From positions 101 to 64,100 of the forward strand of contig NZ_JAFA01000037.1 of NCBI RefSeq assembly GCF_000519185.1: DNA of 64,000 nt, given 5' to 3'. Made by a program: the position numbers and the translations under genes. Within the stretch, counting starts at the first letter, position 1. Every line of letters begins with the position of its first letter. Shown here piece by piece: positions 17,079 to 25,816 of the stretch. The notes under the pieces were generated by a model. The model saw only the letters and a list, made by a program, of their open reading frames with translations. It ran no database searches and was not told where the DNA came from. The stretch is from Paraburkholderia nodosa DSM 21604 (lineage in GTDB: Bacteria; Pseudomonadota; Gammaproteobacteria; Burkholderiales; Burkholderiaceae).

Positions 17079-19919
17079 ATGAAGAGACCCATTAAAACGG
17101 AGACGAGCCGGCTTGCCCCCGGTTGGCACGGATTGCGGCGCACGACCGCGGTCCTGCTGCCGCTATGGCTGCTCGCTGCCGTCATGGCGGTGATCGCCGC
17201 GGTCAGCCTCGCGATCATGTCGATCCTGCTTGCGTATGTGGCGGGGGAAAGCAGCTGGTCGAAAGGCCAGAAGGACGCGGTTCACGCGCTGGAGCGCTAC
17301 GCGCGCACCGGCGACGAGGCGGACTACCGCACGTTCCTCGCCGGCATTGCCGTGCCGCTCGGCGACCGCGCGGCCAGGCTGGAGATGAACCGCGCGCAGC
17401 CGGACACCGCAGCAATCCGGCACGGCTTCGAACTGGGCCGCATCGCGCCCGCCGACATCGACGGCATGACCTGGGGCTACCGCACGCTCAAGAACACGCC
17501 ATGGATGCGCCCGGCCGTGGCGTTCTGGGACATCGGCGACCGCTATATTCTGCGTCTTGCCGATACCGGCGAACGCCTGCACGCGCTCGTGCAGGCGGGC
17601 AAACTGCACGCGCCCGAATCCGCCAGCCTCGTGCACGAGCTGCGCGAGATCGACAGCCAGCTCGCGCCTGTCGAAAGCGGCTTCTCCCGCTCGCTCGACG
17701 ACGCGGCGCGCGCCACACGCTCGCTCCTCACGCTCGCGCTCGCCGCCTCCGCAATCGTGCTGCTCGGCGTGTTCTCGCAATTCATCCGCCGCGCGCTCGC
17801 GCGCAGCGACCGCCTCGAAGCCGAAGTGCGCAAGAACGAGGAGCGCCTCACGCTAGGCTTTGAAGGCATCAACGCCGGACTCTGGGACTGGGAGGTCGGC
17901 AGCCGGCAATGCTACTTCTCGAACTGGCTCTACGAGCAGCTCGGCTACGACGTGGGCACGCGCTTTGAAAGCGACACGGGCCTCACCCAGCTCGTCCACC
18001 CGGATGACCTCACGCTCGTGCGCCACGCGCTGCGCCAACACCTTGCGCGCGCAACGACTTTCGACGTGGAGTTTCGTCTGCGCACGCTCGCGGGCAGCTA
18101 CTGCTGGTGTCGCGCGCGCGGCCAGGCGGTGCGCGACGCGCGCGGACGCGCCGTGCGCATGGTCGGTTGCCTGTTCGACATTTCCGAGCTGAGGACTGCC
18201 GAAGCGACGGCCTATACCGAACGCGAACTGGCGGAGGTCACACTGGCCTCGATCGGCGAAGCCGTGATCCGCACCGACGAGCACGCACGCGTGACCTACT
18301 GCAACGCGGTGGCCGAACGCATGCTCGGCCGCGCCGTCGCCGAGATGCTCGCGCAGCCGTTCGACGCGATCTGCGACCTGCGCAACGACGCGCACGAACC
18401 ACAGCGCTTCGACATCCTGATGAATTCACAGGCGACAGGGAACGCAGGCGGCGCGAGTCTGCACGTAACGCGTCCGAACGGCTCGCGCCTCGCCGTCGAC
18501 TACTCGGTGTCGAAGCTGCGCGACGCGCAACGCCGCGTGATCGGCACCGTCATCGTGCTCTACGACGTGAGCGCACTGCGCGAGCATGCCGCCCGCCTCG
18601 CCTACCAGGCGACCCACGACGAGCTGACCGACATCTACAACCGCCGCGAGTTCGAGCGGCGCCTCGCCGCGTTGCTCGACGACAGCGCGAGCGCACCACC
18701 CGGACAGCCTGGTCACGCGGTCATGTTTCTCGACCTCGACCAGTTCAAGGTCGTCAACGACACCTGCGGCCACTCGACCGGTGACGAGCTGATCCGCCAG
18801 GTCTGCCGCGTACTCAAAAGCGAGTTGCGCGGCGAGGACATCATTGCGCGCCTGGGCGGCGACGAATTCGGCGTCGTGCTGCCGCACTGCACGGTGGCGC
18901 ACGCGTCGCTGCTCGCGGAGAACCTGCGTGCGGGCATTGCCGCGATCCGCTTCACGGGCGCGGGGCGCATCGTGCAGACGAGCGTGAGTATCGGCCTCGT
19001 CGGCGACGCGGCGGGGCTCGTTTCCGTGAAGGAGGTGATGAAGGCCGCGGACGTCGCGTGCTACATGGCGAAGAAGAAAGGCCGCAACCGCGTGCACCGC
19101 TTTCGCTATGACGACGAGGAACTCTCGCAAACGCACGCGCAGATGGCGTGGGTCTCCGACATCAAGGCGGCGCTCGAAAACGGCCAGTTCTGTCTCTTCG
19201 GCCAGAAGATTCTCTCGCTCGCACCGGCGTCGGCGGCCGACGACACGCACGTCGAACTGCTGTTGCGCATGCAGTCCGCCTCAGGCGCGCTCGTCGAGCC
19301 TTCCGCGTTCATCGGCGCGGCCGAGCGCTTCGACCTCATGCCGGCCATCGACCGCTGGGTAATCGCGAGCGCATTCGCAATGATTGCCGAAGGCACGCAC
19401 GATTACGGCACCTGGTCGATCAACCTCTCGGGCGCCTCGCTCGGCGACGAGCAGCTCGCCGACTATATCGAGGATCAACAGCGCATCTGGTCGATCCCGT
19501 TCGAGCGCGTGTGCTTCGAGATCACCGAAACCGCCGCGATCACGAACCTGAACGAGGCGATCGCCCTCATCGAACGCCTGCGCGCGCAGGGCTGCCGCTT
19601 CGCGCTCGACGACTTCGGCGCGGGCATGTCGTCGTTCAACTACCTCAAGCATCTGCACGTCGATTATCTGAAGATCGACGGCAGCTTCATACGCGGCATC
19701 ATCGACAGTCCGCTGGACCAGGCCATCGTGCGATCGATCAACCAGGTCGCGCACGCGGCGGGCAAGCTGACGATCGCCGAGTGCGTGGAGGACGCCGCCA
19801 TCGTGGACTGGATGATCGCGATGGGCGTGGACTACGCGCAGGGCTACGGCGTGGGCAGGCCCGCGCGGCTCGACATCCTGCGCGGGCCCGAGCTGCGCGA
19901 CGTCGCCGAAGTGGGTTGA
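17079..19919 (+). CDS. Membrane PAS-GGDEF-EAL cyclic-di-GMP turnover protein
   Basis: A 946-residue bifunctional-type protein. Order: membrane helix (about 24-52), periplasmic sensor (about 53-212), second helix (about 213-232), two PAS domains (about 250-375 and 380-505), GGDEF domain (about 515-680) and EAL domain (about 690-935). The cyclase site is intact, GGDEF at 593-597, with an RxxD inhibitory site RGED (584-587) five residues upstream. The EAL signature reads ELL at 726-728. The other phosphodiesterase ligands appear present: Asn in SINLSG, Glu in EITET, DD in LDDFGAG, Lys in LKID, Glu in AECVE and Gln in QGY. Both activities are therefore possible. Monocistronic, convergent with ppa across a shared terminator. 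Confidence 0.92.
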   Translation: MKRPIKTETSRLAPGWHGLRRTTAVLLPLWLLAAVMAVIAAVSLAIMSILLAYVAGESSWSKGQKDAVHALERYARTGDEADYRTFLAGIAVPLGDRAARLEMNRAQPDTAAIRHGFELGRIAPADIDGMTWGYRTLKNTPWMRPAVAFWDIGDRYILRLADTGERLHALVQAGKLHAPESASLVHELREIDSQLAPVESGFSRSLDDAARATRSLLTLALAASAIVLLGVFSQFIRRALARSDRLEAEVRKNEERLTLGFEGINAGLWDWEVGSRQCYFSNWLYEQLGYDVGTRFESDTGLTQLVHPDDLTLVRHALRQHLARATTFDVEFRLRTLAGSYCWCRARGQAVRDARGRAVRMVGCLFDISELRTAEATAYTERELAEVTLASIGEAVIRTDEHARVTYCNAVAERMLGRAVAEMLAQPFDAICDLRNDAHEPQRFDILMNSQATGNAGGASLHVTRPNGSRLAVDYSVSKLRDAQRRVIGTVIVLYDVSALREHAARLAYQATHDELTDIYNRREFERRLAALLDDSASAPPGQPGHAVMFLDLDQFKVVNDTCGHSTGDELIRQVCRVLKSELRGEDIIARLGGDEFGVVLPHCTVAHASLLAENLRAGIAAIRFTGAGRIVQTSVSIGLVGDAAGLVSVKEVMKAADVACYMAKKKGRNRVHRFRYDDEELSQTHAQMAWVSDIKAALENGQFCLFGQKILSLAPASAADDTHVELLLRMQSASGALVEPSAFIGAAERFDLMPAIDRWVIASAFAMIAEGTHDYGTWSINLSGASLGDEQLADYIEDQQRIWSIPFERVCFEITETAAITNLNEAIALIERLRAQGCRFALDDFGAGMSSFNYLKHLHVDYLKIDGSFIRGIIDSPLDQAIVRSINQVAHAAGKLTIAECVEDAAIVDWMIAMGVDYAQGYGVGRPARLDILRGPELRDVAEVG

Positions 19920-19934
19920 TCGAGCGCCCATGAA

Positions 19935-19969
19935 AAAACCGCACGGCCTTGACAGGCACGTGCGGTTTT
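19935..19969. terminator. Bidirectional terminator between the GGDEF-EAL gene and ppa
   Basis: AAAACCGCACG (19935-19945) pairs with CGTGCGGTTTT (19959-19969). T/A runs on both sides allow use from either strand. Confidence 0.8.
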
Positions 19970-19990
19970 CGATCGACCCTGCAGCGCGAT

Positions 19991-20518
19991 TTACTTCTTG
20001 AAGTTCGCGACGCCTTCGGTGATTTCCTTGTGGGCGGCTTCGATGCCGACCCAGCCTTCGACCTTGACCCACTTGCCCTTTTCGAGCGCCTTGTAGTTCT
20101 CGAAGAAGTGCTTGATCTGGTCCTTCAGGTACTCGGGCACATCGTCGAGCGACTTGAGGTTGGCCGTCATCGGGCAGACCTTGTCGTGCGGGACTGCGAT
20201 CAGCTTCGCGTCGACGCCCGACTCGTCGGTCATCTGCAGCATGCCGAGCGCGCGCGAGCGCACAACCGAGCCTGCCAGCAGCGGGAACGGCGTGATCACG
20301 AGCACGTCGACCGGGTCGCCGTCGCCGGAGAGCGTCTGCGGAATGAAGCCGTAGTTCACGGGATAGCGCATACCCGTGCCGACGAAACGGTCGACGACGA
20401 GCAGGCCCAGGTCCTTGTCGGCTTCGTATTTCACCGGATCGCTTTGCGCGGGAATCTCGATGATCACGTTGAAGTCTTGCGGCAGATCCTTGCCGGCGGG
20501 GACATTTGCAAAGCTCAT
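19991..20518 (-). CDS. ppa: Inorganic pyrophosphatase
   Basis: Cytosolic hydrolysis of pyrophosphate to phosphate, pulling biosynthetic reactions forward. The 175 residues match the soluble family I length. The Asp-rich signature DGDPVDV lies in LSGDGDPVDVLVITPFPL, with Lys/Tyr ligands in NYGFIPQTL and the C-terminal KWVKVEGW. The start at 20518 gives the expected N-terminus MSFANVPAGKDLPQDFNV; longer in-frame starts have no family support. It has its own terminator and faces the GGDEF-EAL gene. Confidence 0.95.
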   Translation of the reverse strand: MSFANVPAGKDLPQDFNVIIEIPAQSDPVKYEADKDLGLLVVDRFVGTGMRYPVNYGFIPQTLSGDGDPVDVLVITPFPLLAGSVVRSRALGMLQMTDESGVDAKLIAVPHDKVCPMTANLKSLDDVPEYLKDQIKHFFENYKALEKGKWVKVEGWVGIEAAHKEITEGVANFKK

Positions 20519-20826
20519 GAGCGCTCTCTGTTGAGAAGGGAAAAAATCGACGGCTCGCGCGGAAAAACGGCGCGGAACCGAACGTCGCGGACGTTGGAGG
20601 ATGGACGCCATTATAGCCAATCGGCCAGGGCGGCCGGCAGTTCGGCCCAGGGCTTTCCCGCACGCAGATGAAGTGTCTGCTGAATTCCTGCGCGTGGCGC
20701 CCGCAATTGGCGCGATAATCGACCTGCCGGCGCGGCCTTCCATCGGGCGATCCGAGGCACGCTTCGGCGACGTTTCCCGTTTTGCGTTTCCCTCCCTCGT
20801 TTCACCCCCATTTACGAGGCGCATGC
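20519..20826. other. Divergent promoter region of ppa and the aldehyde dehydrogenase gene
   Basis: No gene or clear operator seen in this 308-base stretch. Confidence 0.5.
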
Positions 20827-22266
20827 ATGGAAGAAGCGAAGCACTTCATCGGCGGCGAATGGCAATCGCCCGCCAGCGGCGAGACGCTCGCCGCGATCGA
20901 TCCCTCCACCGGCCAGCCCTTCGCGCAGCTCGCGCGCGGCAATGCCACCGACATCGACTCGGCCGTCACCGCCGCACGCAAAGCCTACGAGGGCGCCTGG
21001 GGCGCACTGAGCGCCACTGAGCGCGGGCGAGTGCTGTTCGCACTCTCGGGCCTCGTCGGCCAGCACAAGGAAGCACTCGCGCAGCTCGAAGCGCGCGACA
21101 CCGGCAAGCCGCTCACTCAGGCGCGCGCCGACGCCGCTGCGCTCGCGCGCTATTTCGAGTTCTACGCAGGCGCCGCCGACAAGCTGCACGGCGAAACGCT
21201 GCCCTACCAGGCCGGCTACACGGTGCTCACGGTGCGCGAGCCGCACGGCGTGACGGGCCACATCGTGCCCTGGAACTACCCGATGCAGATCTTCGGCCGC
21301 AGCGTGGGCGCGGCGCTCGCCACCGGCAACGCGTGCGTGGTGAAGCCCGCCGAGGACGCCTGCGTGTCGCTGCTGCGCGTGGCCGAACTCGCGCGCGAAG
21401 CCGGTCTGCCCGCCGGCGCGCTCAACATCGTCACCGGGCTCGGGCATGAGGCGGGCGCGGCGCTCGCGGGGCATCCGGGTATCGACCACATCTCGTTCAC
21501 GGGCTCGCCGCAAACGGGCAAGCTCGTCGCGCAGATGGCCGCCGAACACCACGTGCCCGTCACGCTCGAACTGGGCGGCAAGTCGCCGCAAATTGTCTTC
21601 GCCGATGCCGATTTCGACGCCGCGCTGCCCGTGCTCGTCGCCGCGATCGTGCAGAACGCGGGGCAGACCTGTTCGGCGGGCAGCCGCGTGCTGATCGAGC
21701 GCGGCGCCTATGAGCCGCTCATCGACCGGCTCGCCGCGTCGTTTGGCAAGTTGCGCGTGGGCCCGGCCAGTGCCGATCTCGACTGCGGCCCGCTCATCAA
21801 CGAGAAGCAGCGCCAGCGCGTGCGCGGCTTTCTCGACGAAGCGGCCGCGAGCCGCATCGCCACGGCGGCGAGCGGCCGGCTCGAAGCCGATGCGCCCAGC
21901 GGCGGCTTCTACGAAGTCCCGACGCTCCTGCGCGACGTGCCGCCGCAAAGCCGCCTCGCTCAGGAGGAAGTGTTCGGCCCGGTGCTCGCGGCCATGCCCT
22001 TCGAGAGCGAGGAAGAAGCGCTCGCGCTCGCCAACGGCACGCCTTATGGCCTCGTCGCCAGCATCTGGACGCGCGACGGCGCGCGCCAGATGCGTCTCGC
22101 CCGGCGCGTGCGCGCGGGCCAGGTGTTCGTCAACAACTACGGCGCGGGCGGCGGCGTCGAATTGCCGTTCGGCGGCACGCGGCACTCGGGACACGGGCGC
22201 GAAAAAGGCTTCGAAGCGCTCTATGGCTTCACGGTGCTCAAGACCATCGCGATCCGGCACGGCTGA
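20827..22266 (+). CDS. NAD(P)-dependent aldehyde dehydrogenase
   Basis: Oxidises an aldehyde to the acid. The 479-residue protein has the usual family length. Catalytic Cys282 lies in NAGQTCSAGSR and general base Glu248 in TLELGGKSPQ; cofactor-site motifs are PWNYPMQI and FTGSPQTGK, and the C-terminal block is VNNYGAGGGVELPFGGTRHSGHGREKG. It resembles the betaine/aminobutyraldehyde/vanillin branch; the substrate is not determined. Start 20827 gives MEEAKHFIGGEWQSP. It is 30 bases upstream of an SDR gene, with a sugar-acid-type MFS gene next, suggesting a small catabolic operon. Confidence 0.9.
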   Translation: MEEAKHFIGGEWQSPASGETLAAIDPSTGQPFAQLARGNATDIDSAVTAARKAYEGAWGALSATERGRVLFALSGLVGQHKEALAQLEARDTGKPLTQARADAAALARYFEFYAGAADKLHGETLPYQAGYTVLTVREPHGVTGHIVPWNYPMQIFGRSVGAALATGNACVVKPAEDACVSLLRVAELAREAGLPAGALNIVTGLGHEAGAALAGHPGIDHISFTGSPQTGKLVAQMAAEHHVPVTLELGGKSPQIVFADADFDAALPVLVAAIVQNAGQTCSAGSRVLIERGAYEPLIDRLAASFGKLRVGPASADLDCGPLINEKQRQRVRGFLDEAAASRIATAASGRLEADAPSGGFYEVPTLLRDVPPQSRLAQEEVFGPVLAAMPFESEEEALALANGTPYGLVASIWTRDGARQMRLARRVRAGQVFVNNYGAGGGVELPFGGTRHSGHGREKGFEALYGFTVLKTIAIRHG

Positions 22267-22296
22267 ATCATGTCGATAAACATGAACGGAGACACC

Positions 22297-23055
22297 ATGC
22301 GACTCAAGGGCAAGACGGCCGTCGTGACCGGCGGCGGCTCGGGCTTCGGCGAAGGGATCGCCAGGACCTATGCGCGCGAAGGCGCGAACGTCGTCATCAA
22401 CGATCTGAACGGCGACGCCGCCGAGCGCGTGGCGAGCGAGATCGCGCTCGCAGGCGGCAAGGCCATCGCCGTGCAAGGCGACATCACGCGCGAAGCCGAC
22501 TGGCACGCGCTGCGCGAGGCGGCGATCGTTGACTTCGGCAGCGTGCAGATCGTCGTCAACAACGCGGGCACCACGCATCGCAACAAGCCCGTGCTCGAAG
22601 TGAGCGAAGCGGAGTTCGACCGCGTGTATGCGGTCAACGTGAAGGGTCTCTACTGGAGCGTGCGCGCGTTCGTGCCGCACTTTCGCGAGCGCGGCGGCGG
22701 CGCGTTCGTCAACATCGCATCGACGGCCGGCATCCGGCCCCGGCCCGGGCTCGTCTGGTACAACGGCAGCAAGGGCGCGATGATCGTGGCCAGCAAGGCG
22801 CTCGCCGCCGAACTGGGCCCCGACCAGATTCGCGTGAACTGCGTGAATCCCGTGATTGGCGACACGGGCCTCACGGCGGAGTTCATGGGCGTGCCCGACA
22901 CGCCCGAGAACCGCCAGCGCTTCGTCGCGACCATTCCGCTCGGGCGCTTTTCCACGCCGCAGGACGTGGCCAATGCGTGTCTCTATCTCGCCTCGGATGA
23001 GGCGGCGTTCATCACCGGCACCTGCATCGAAGTGGATGGCGGGCGCTGCGTGTAA
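22297..23055 (+). CDS. Short-chain dehydrogenase/reductase
   Basis: NAD(P)-dependent oxidoreductase of 252 residues. Classical SDR motifs: cofactor loop TGGGSGFG (11-18), NNAG (88-91), Asn114, Ser142, Tyr155 and Lys159 (YNGSK), so the catalytic tetrad is complete. An acidic residue at the end of strand 2 (INDLNGD) favours NAD. The start at 22297 is preferred, with CGGAGAC at 22287-22293 upstream; two earlier in-frame ATGs (22270, 22282) lack a site. Substrate unknown; the context with an aldehyde dehydrogenase and MFS carrier suggests sequential oxidation of an imported alcohol or hydroxy acid. Confidence 0.9.
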   Translation: MRLKGKTAVVTGGGSGFGEGIARTYAREGANVVINDLNGDAAERVASEIALAGGKAIAVQGDITREADWHALREAAIVDFGSVQIVVNNAGTTHRNKPVLEVSEAEFDRVYAVNVKGLYWSVRAFVPHFRERGGGAFVNIASTAGIRPRPGLVWYNGSKGAMIVASKALAAELGPDQIRVNCVNPVIGDTGLTAEFMGVPDTPENRQRFVATIPLGRFSTPQDVANACLYLASDEAAFITGTCIEVDGGRCV

Positions 23056-23206
23056 TTGCGCGCTCTAGCTGACCGATCGGTGTTTTCCCCGACAGATACG
23101 CGCCGTTGCGGCACGGCGGCGCGTATAGAATGATCGTGCTTTCGCGTCGAATACCCGCCATAACAAGGCGGCAATACAACAAGCACGACCGAGATTTGGA
23201 GACACC

Positions 23207-24526
23207 ATGGCCAGTCCAGCGAATCATCTGCCGCAAGCGGGAGCGGGCGCCCCGCCTTCCGCCTTCGAAGAAGCCACGTACCGCAAAGTCGCGTGGCGCC
23301 TCATTCCGCTTCTCATGCTGTGTTACGTGGTCGCGTATCTGGACCGCGTCAACGTGGGCTTCGCCAAGCTGCAGATGAGTTCGGCGCTCAATCTCTCCGA
23401 TGCGGTTTATGGCTTCGGCGCAGGCATTTTCTTCATCGGCTACTTTCTGTTCGAAGTGCCAAGCAATATCATCCTGCATCGCGTGGGCGCTCGCGTGTGG
23501 ATCGCGCGCATCATGGTCACGTGGGGCCTCGTCTCGATCCTGACGATGTTCGTCACCACACCGACCATGTTCTACGTGATGCGCTTTCTGCTCGGCCTGT
23601 GCGAGGCGGGCTTCTTCCCCGGCATCATCCTCTATCTCACCTACTGGTATCCGGCGCACCGCCGCGGGCGCATGACCACGTGGTTCATGACGGCCATCGC
23701 GCTGTCGGGCGTGATCGGCGGTCCGGTGTCGGGCTGGATTCTCAAGTCCTTCGACGGCGCGAACGGCTGGCAAGGCTGGCAGTGGCTGTTCCTGCTCGAA
23801 GGGCTGCCTTCGGTGATCGTCGGCGTGCTGGTGTTCTTCGTACTCGATGACCGCATCGGCAAAGCGAAGTGGCTCACGGAGGAAGAGCGCGCGCTGCTCG
23901 AACGCAACATCGCCATGGAGGACGCCACCAAGGAAGACCCGCCGATCATGACCGTGCTCACGAGCGCGCGCGTGCTGGTGATGAGCTTCACCTACTTCTC
24001 GTTCGTGATGGGGCTCTACGGCGTGAGCTTCTGGCTGCCCACCATCATCAAGGCGACGGGCGTGAAAGACGCGCTCACGATCGGCCTGCTTTCGGCGATT
24101 CCGTTCGCCGCGGCCGTGGTCGGCATGGTGCTGGTGGCGAAGAGCGCCGACCGCACGCGCGAGCGCCGCTGGCACATCGCCGTGCCGGCCGCCATCGGCG
24201 CGCTCGGCCTCGTGCTGTCGGTCACGTGGGCGCACGACACCACGCTCGCGATGACGGCGCTCACCATCGCGACCATGGGCATTCTCACCACGCTGCCGCT
24301 GTTCTGGAGCCTGCCCACGGCCTGGCTCGCGGGCACGGGCGCGGCGGCCGGCATCGCGCTGATCAACTCGATCGGCAATCTCGCGGGCTTCCTGAGCCCG
24401 TATGCGGTGGGCTGGCTCAAGCAGGCCACCTCGGCCAACGATTCGGGCATGTACATGCTCGCGGCGTTCATGATCCTGGGCGGTTTGCTCGCGCTTTCGG
24501 CGCCGGCGAAGCTCGTGAACCGCTAA
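23207..24526 (+). CDS. MFS transporter, anion:cation symporter type
   Basis: Inner-membrane carrier of 439 residues with twelve predicted helices. Family marks of the ACS branch: YLDRVNVGFAKLQM in the first loop, GFGAGIFFIGYFLFEVPSN, RFLLGLCEAGFFPGIILYLT and the central loop after helix 6. Relatives take up tartrate, glucarate, phthalate or other organic anions. Start 23207 follows GGAG at 23198-23201. It lies 151 bases downstream of the SDR gene on the same strand and ends at a strong terminator, so it may share a transcript or have its own promoter. Confidence 0.9.
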   Translation: MASPANHLPQAGAGAPPSAFEEATYRKVAWRLIPLLMLCYVVAYLDRVNVGFAKLQMSSALNLSDAVYGFGAGIFFIGYFLFEVPSNIILHRVGARVWIARIMVTWGLVSILTMFVTTPTMFYVMRFLLGLCEAGFFPGIILYLTYWYPAHRRGRMTTWFMTAIALSGVIGGPVSGWILKSFDGANGWQGWQWLFLLEGLPSVIVGVLVFFVLDDRIGKAKWLTEEERALLERNIAMEDATKEDPPIMTVLTSARVLVMSFTYFSFVMGLYGVSFWLPTIIKATGVKDALTIGLLSAIPFAAAVVGMVLVAKSADRTRERRWHIAVPAAIGALGLVLSVTWAHDTTLAMTALTIATMGILTTLPLFWSLPTAWLAGTGAAAGIALINSIGNLAGFLSPYAVGWLKQATSANDSGMYMLAAFMILGGLLALSAPAKLVNR

Positions 24527-24551
24527 ACGCAAGACGGCTTCCGCAAAAACA

Positions 24552-24582
24552 AACGGCCGCCTGTTTTGCAGGCGGCCGTTTT
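24552..24582 (+). terminator. Rho-independent terminator of the MFS gene
   Basis: 12-bp stem AACGGCCGCCTG (24552-24563) with CAGGCGGCCGTT (24569-24580), then TT. The A-rich 5' flank would let it also serve hemY on the other strand. Confidence 0.8.
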
Positions 24583-24613
24583 CGTTGCGGCTTCGGATTC
24601 GTGGTGCGCTTCT

Positions 24614-25813
24614 TTACACCACGTTCATCGACAGCGCGCTTTCGCGATAGTGCGAAGCGGCCTTATCGCCGTCGCCGAGCTGCTCGTGCAGGCGCGCGAG
24701 TGCGCGATGCGAGCGGATCTTGAGCGGCTCGTTCTGCGTCGCGTCGGCAGACTTGAGCGCGGCTTCGAGGAACGACTGCGCCTTGCCCCACAGCTGCTGC
24801 TTCAGGCACAGGCGGCCCAGCGCGAACAGCAGGTCGCCGTCCTCGGGACGTTCCTTGCGCCACGCCTCGGCCTTCTGGATGAGCGGCAGCGCGTCACTGC
24901 CCGCGGTGTCCGGATAGCGGCGCAGCAAGCGCGCGTCCCAGTTCTGCGCGAGCGCTTCTTCGACGATCTTGCGTGCGTCGGCCTGGCGATCGAGTGCGAT
25001 CAGCAGTTCGGCGGCGCAATCGGCAAGACGCGGCGAGTGACGCTCGACGTTCGAGAGCGACTGCCAAAGCTCGAGCAACGCATCGGCGTTGTGACGACGG
25101 TCGCGCAGCAGATTTTCCGCCGCGAGCTGGCGCAGGCGCACGGCCACGGCCGGGTGCAACGCCTCGCGTTTTTCCAGCGTCTTCACGAGCTTGAGCACTT
25201 CGCTCCAGTTCTTGAGCTGCTGCTGCGCGCGCAGCGCGATCTGTTGCGCGTGGATGCGGCGACCGCCCTGCGTGCGCATTTCGGTGAGCGCGGCGAGCGC
25301 GCCATCGGCGTCGCGGCCGTCGGCGCGCATGTCGGCGGTGGCCATGAGGCGCGCTTCCTGGAGGTCGGGGTCGTCGACCTGGGTGAGCCATTCGTCGCGG
25401 CGCGCGTATTCATGCAGACGATGCGCGGCCGTCGCGGCGATCAGGCCCGCGGCGCTCGTATTCTTCGCGTCGGCGAGCGAATCGCGCGCGGCTTTCTCGG
25501 CGCGCGAGAAGCGGCCCGCGTAGAGATTGCCCACGGCGTCGCGCAGCGCCGAGTTCGCCTTCTCGGCACGCATGCGCGCGCGGTAGGCGCCCACGCGGCG
25601 CGGCATCGTCACGATGTTGCGTGCGAAACGCAGGATCGCGTAAAGCAGCAGGAACGCCACCACGATGCCGACCACGAACAGGTTGAGCGAGACGTCCACG
25701 CGATACGGCGGGTAGACGAGCAGCACCTGGCCGGTGTCGAAGCGCCCGACGGTCGCGAGCGCGACGGCAATCGCGAAGAGTAGCGCGAGCCAGAGGAGTC
25801 CACGGATCGCCAT
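24614..25813 (-). CDS. hemY: HemY-family heme biosynthesis-associated membrane protein
   Basis: Proteobacterial HemY (not the Gram-positive oxidase of that name), 399 residues. Two N-terminal membrane helices (about 6-25 and 42-62) are followed by a cytosolic TPR-like helical region to the end; the segment after the second helix (RFARNIVTMPRRVGAYRARMR) is typical. Thought to assist late heme synthesis; mechanism unclear. Last gene of the operon hemC-hemDX-hemY, starting three bases after hemDX ends. Confidence 0.92.
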   Translation of the reverse strand: MAIRGLLWLALLFAIAVALATVGRFDTGQVLLVYPPYRVDVSLNLFVVGIVVAFLLLYAILRFARNIVTMPRRVGAYRARMRAEKANSALRDAVGNLYAGRFSRAEKAARDSLADAKNTSAAGLIAATAAHRLHEYARRDEWLTQVDDPDLQEARLMATADMRADGRDADGALAALTEMRTQGGRRIHAQQIALRAQQQLKNWSEVLKLVKTLEKREALHPAVAVRLRQLAAENLLRDRRHNADALLELWQSLSNVERHSPRLADCAAELLIALDRQADARKIVEEALAQNWDARLLRRYPDTAGSDALPLIQKAEAWRKERPEDGDLLFALGRLCLKQQLWGKAQSFLEAALKSADATQNEPLKIRSHRALARLHEQLGDGDKAASHYRESALSMNVV

Positions 25814-25816
25814 GTC

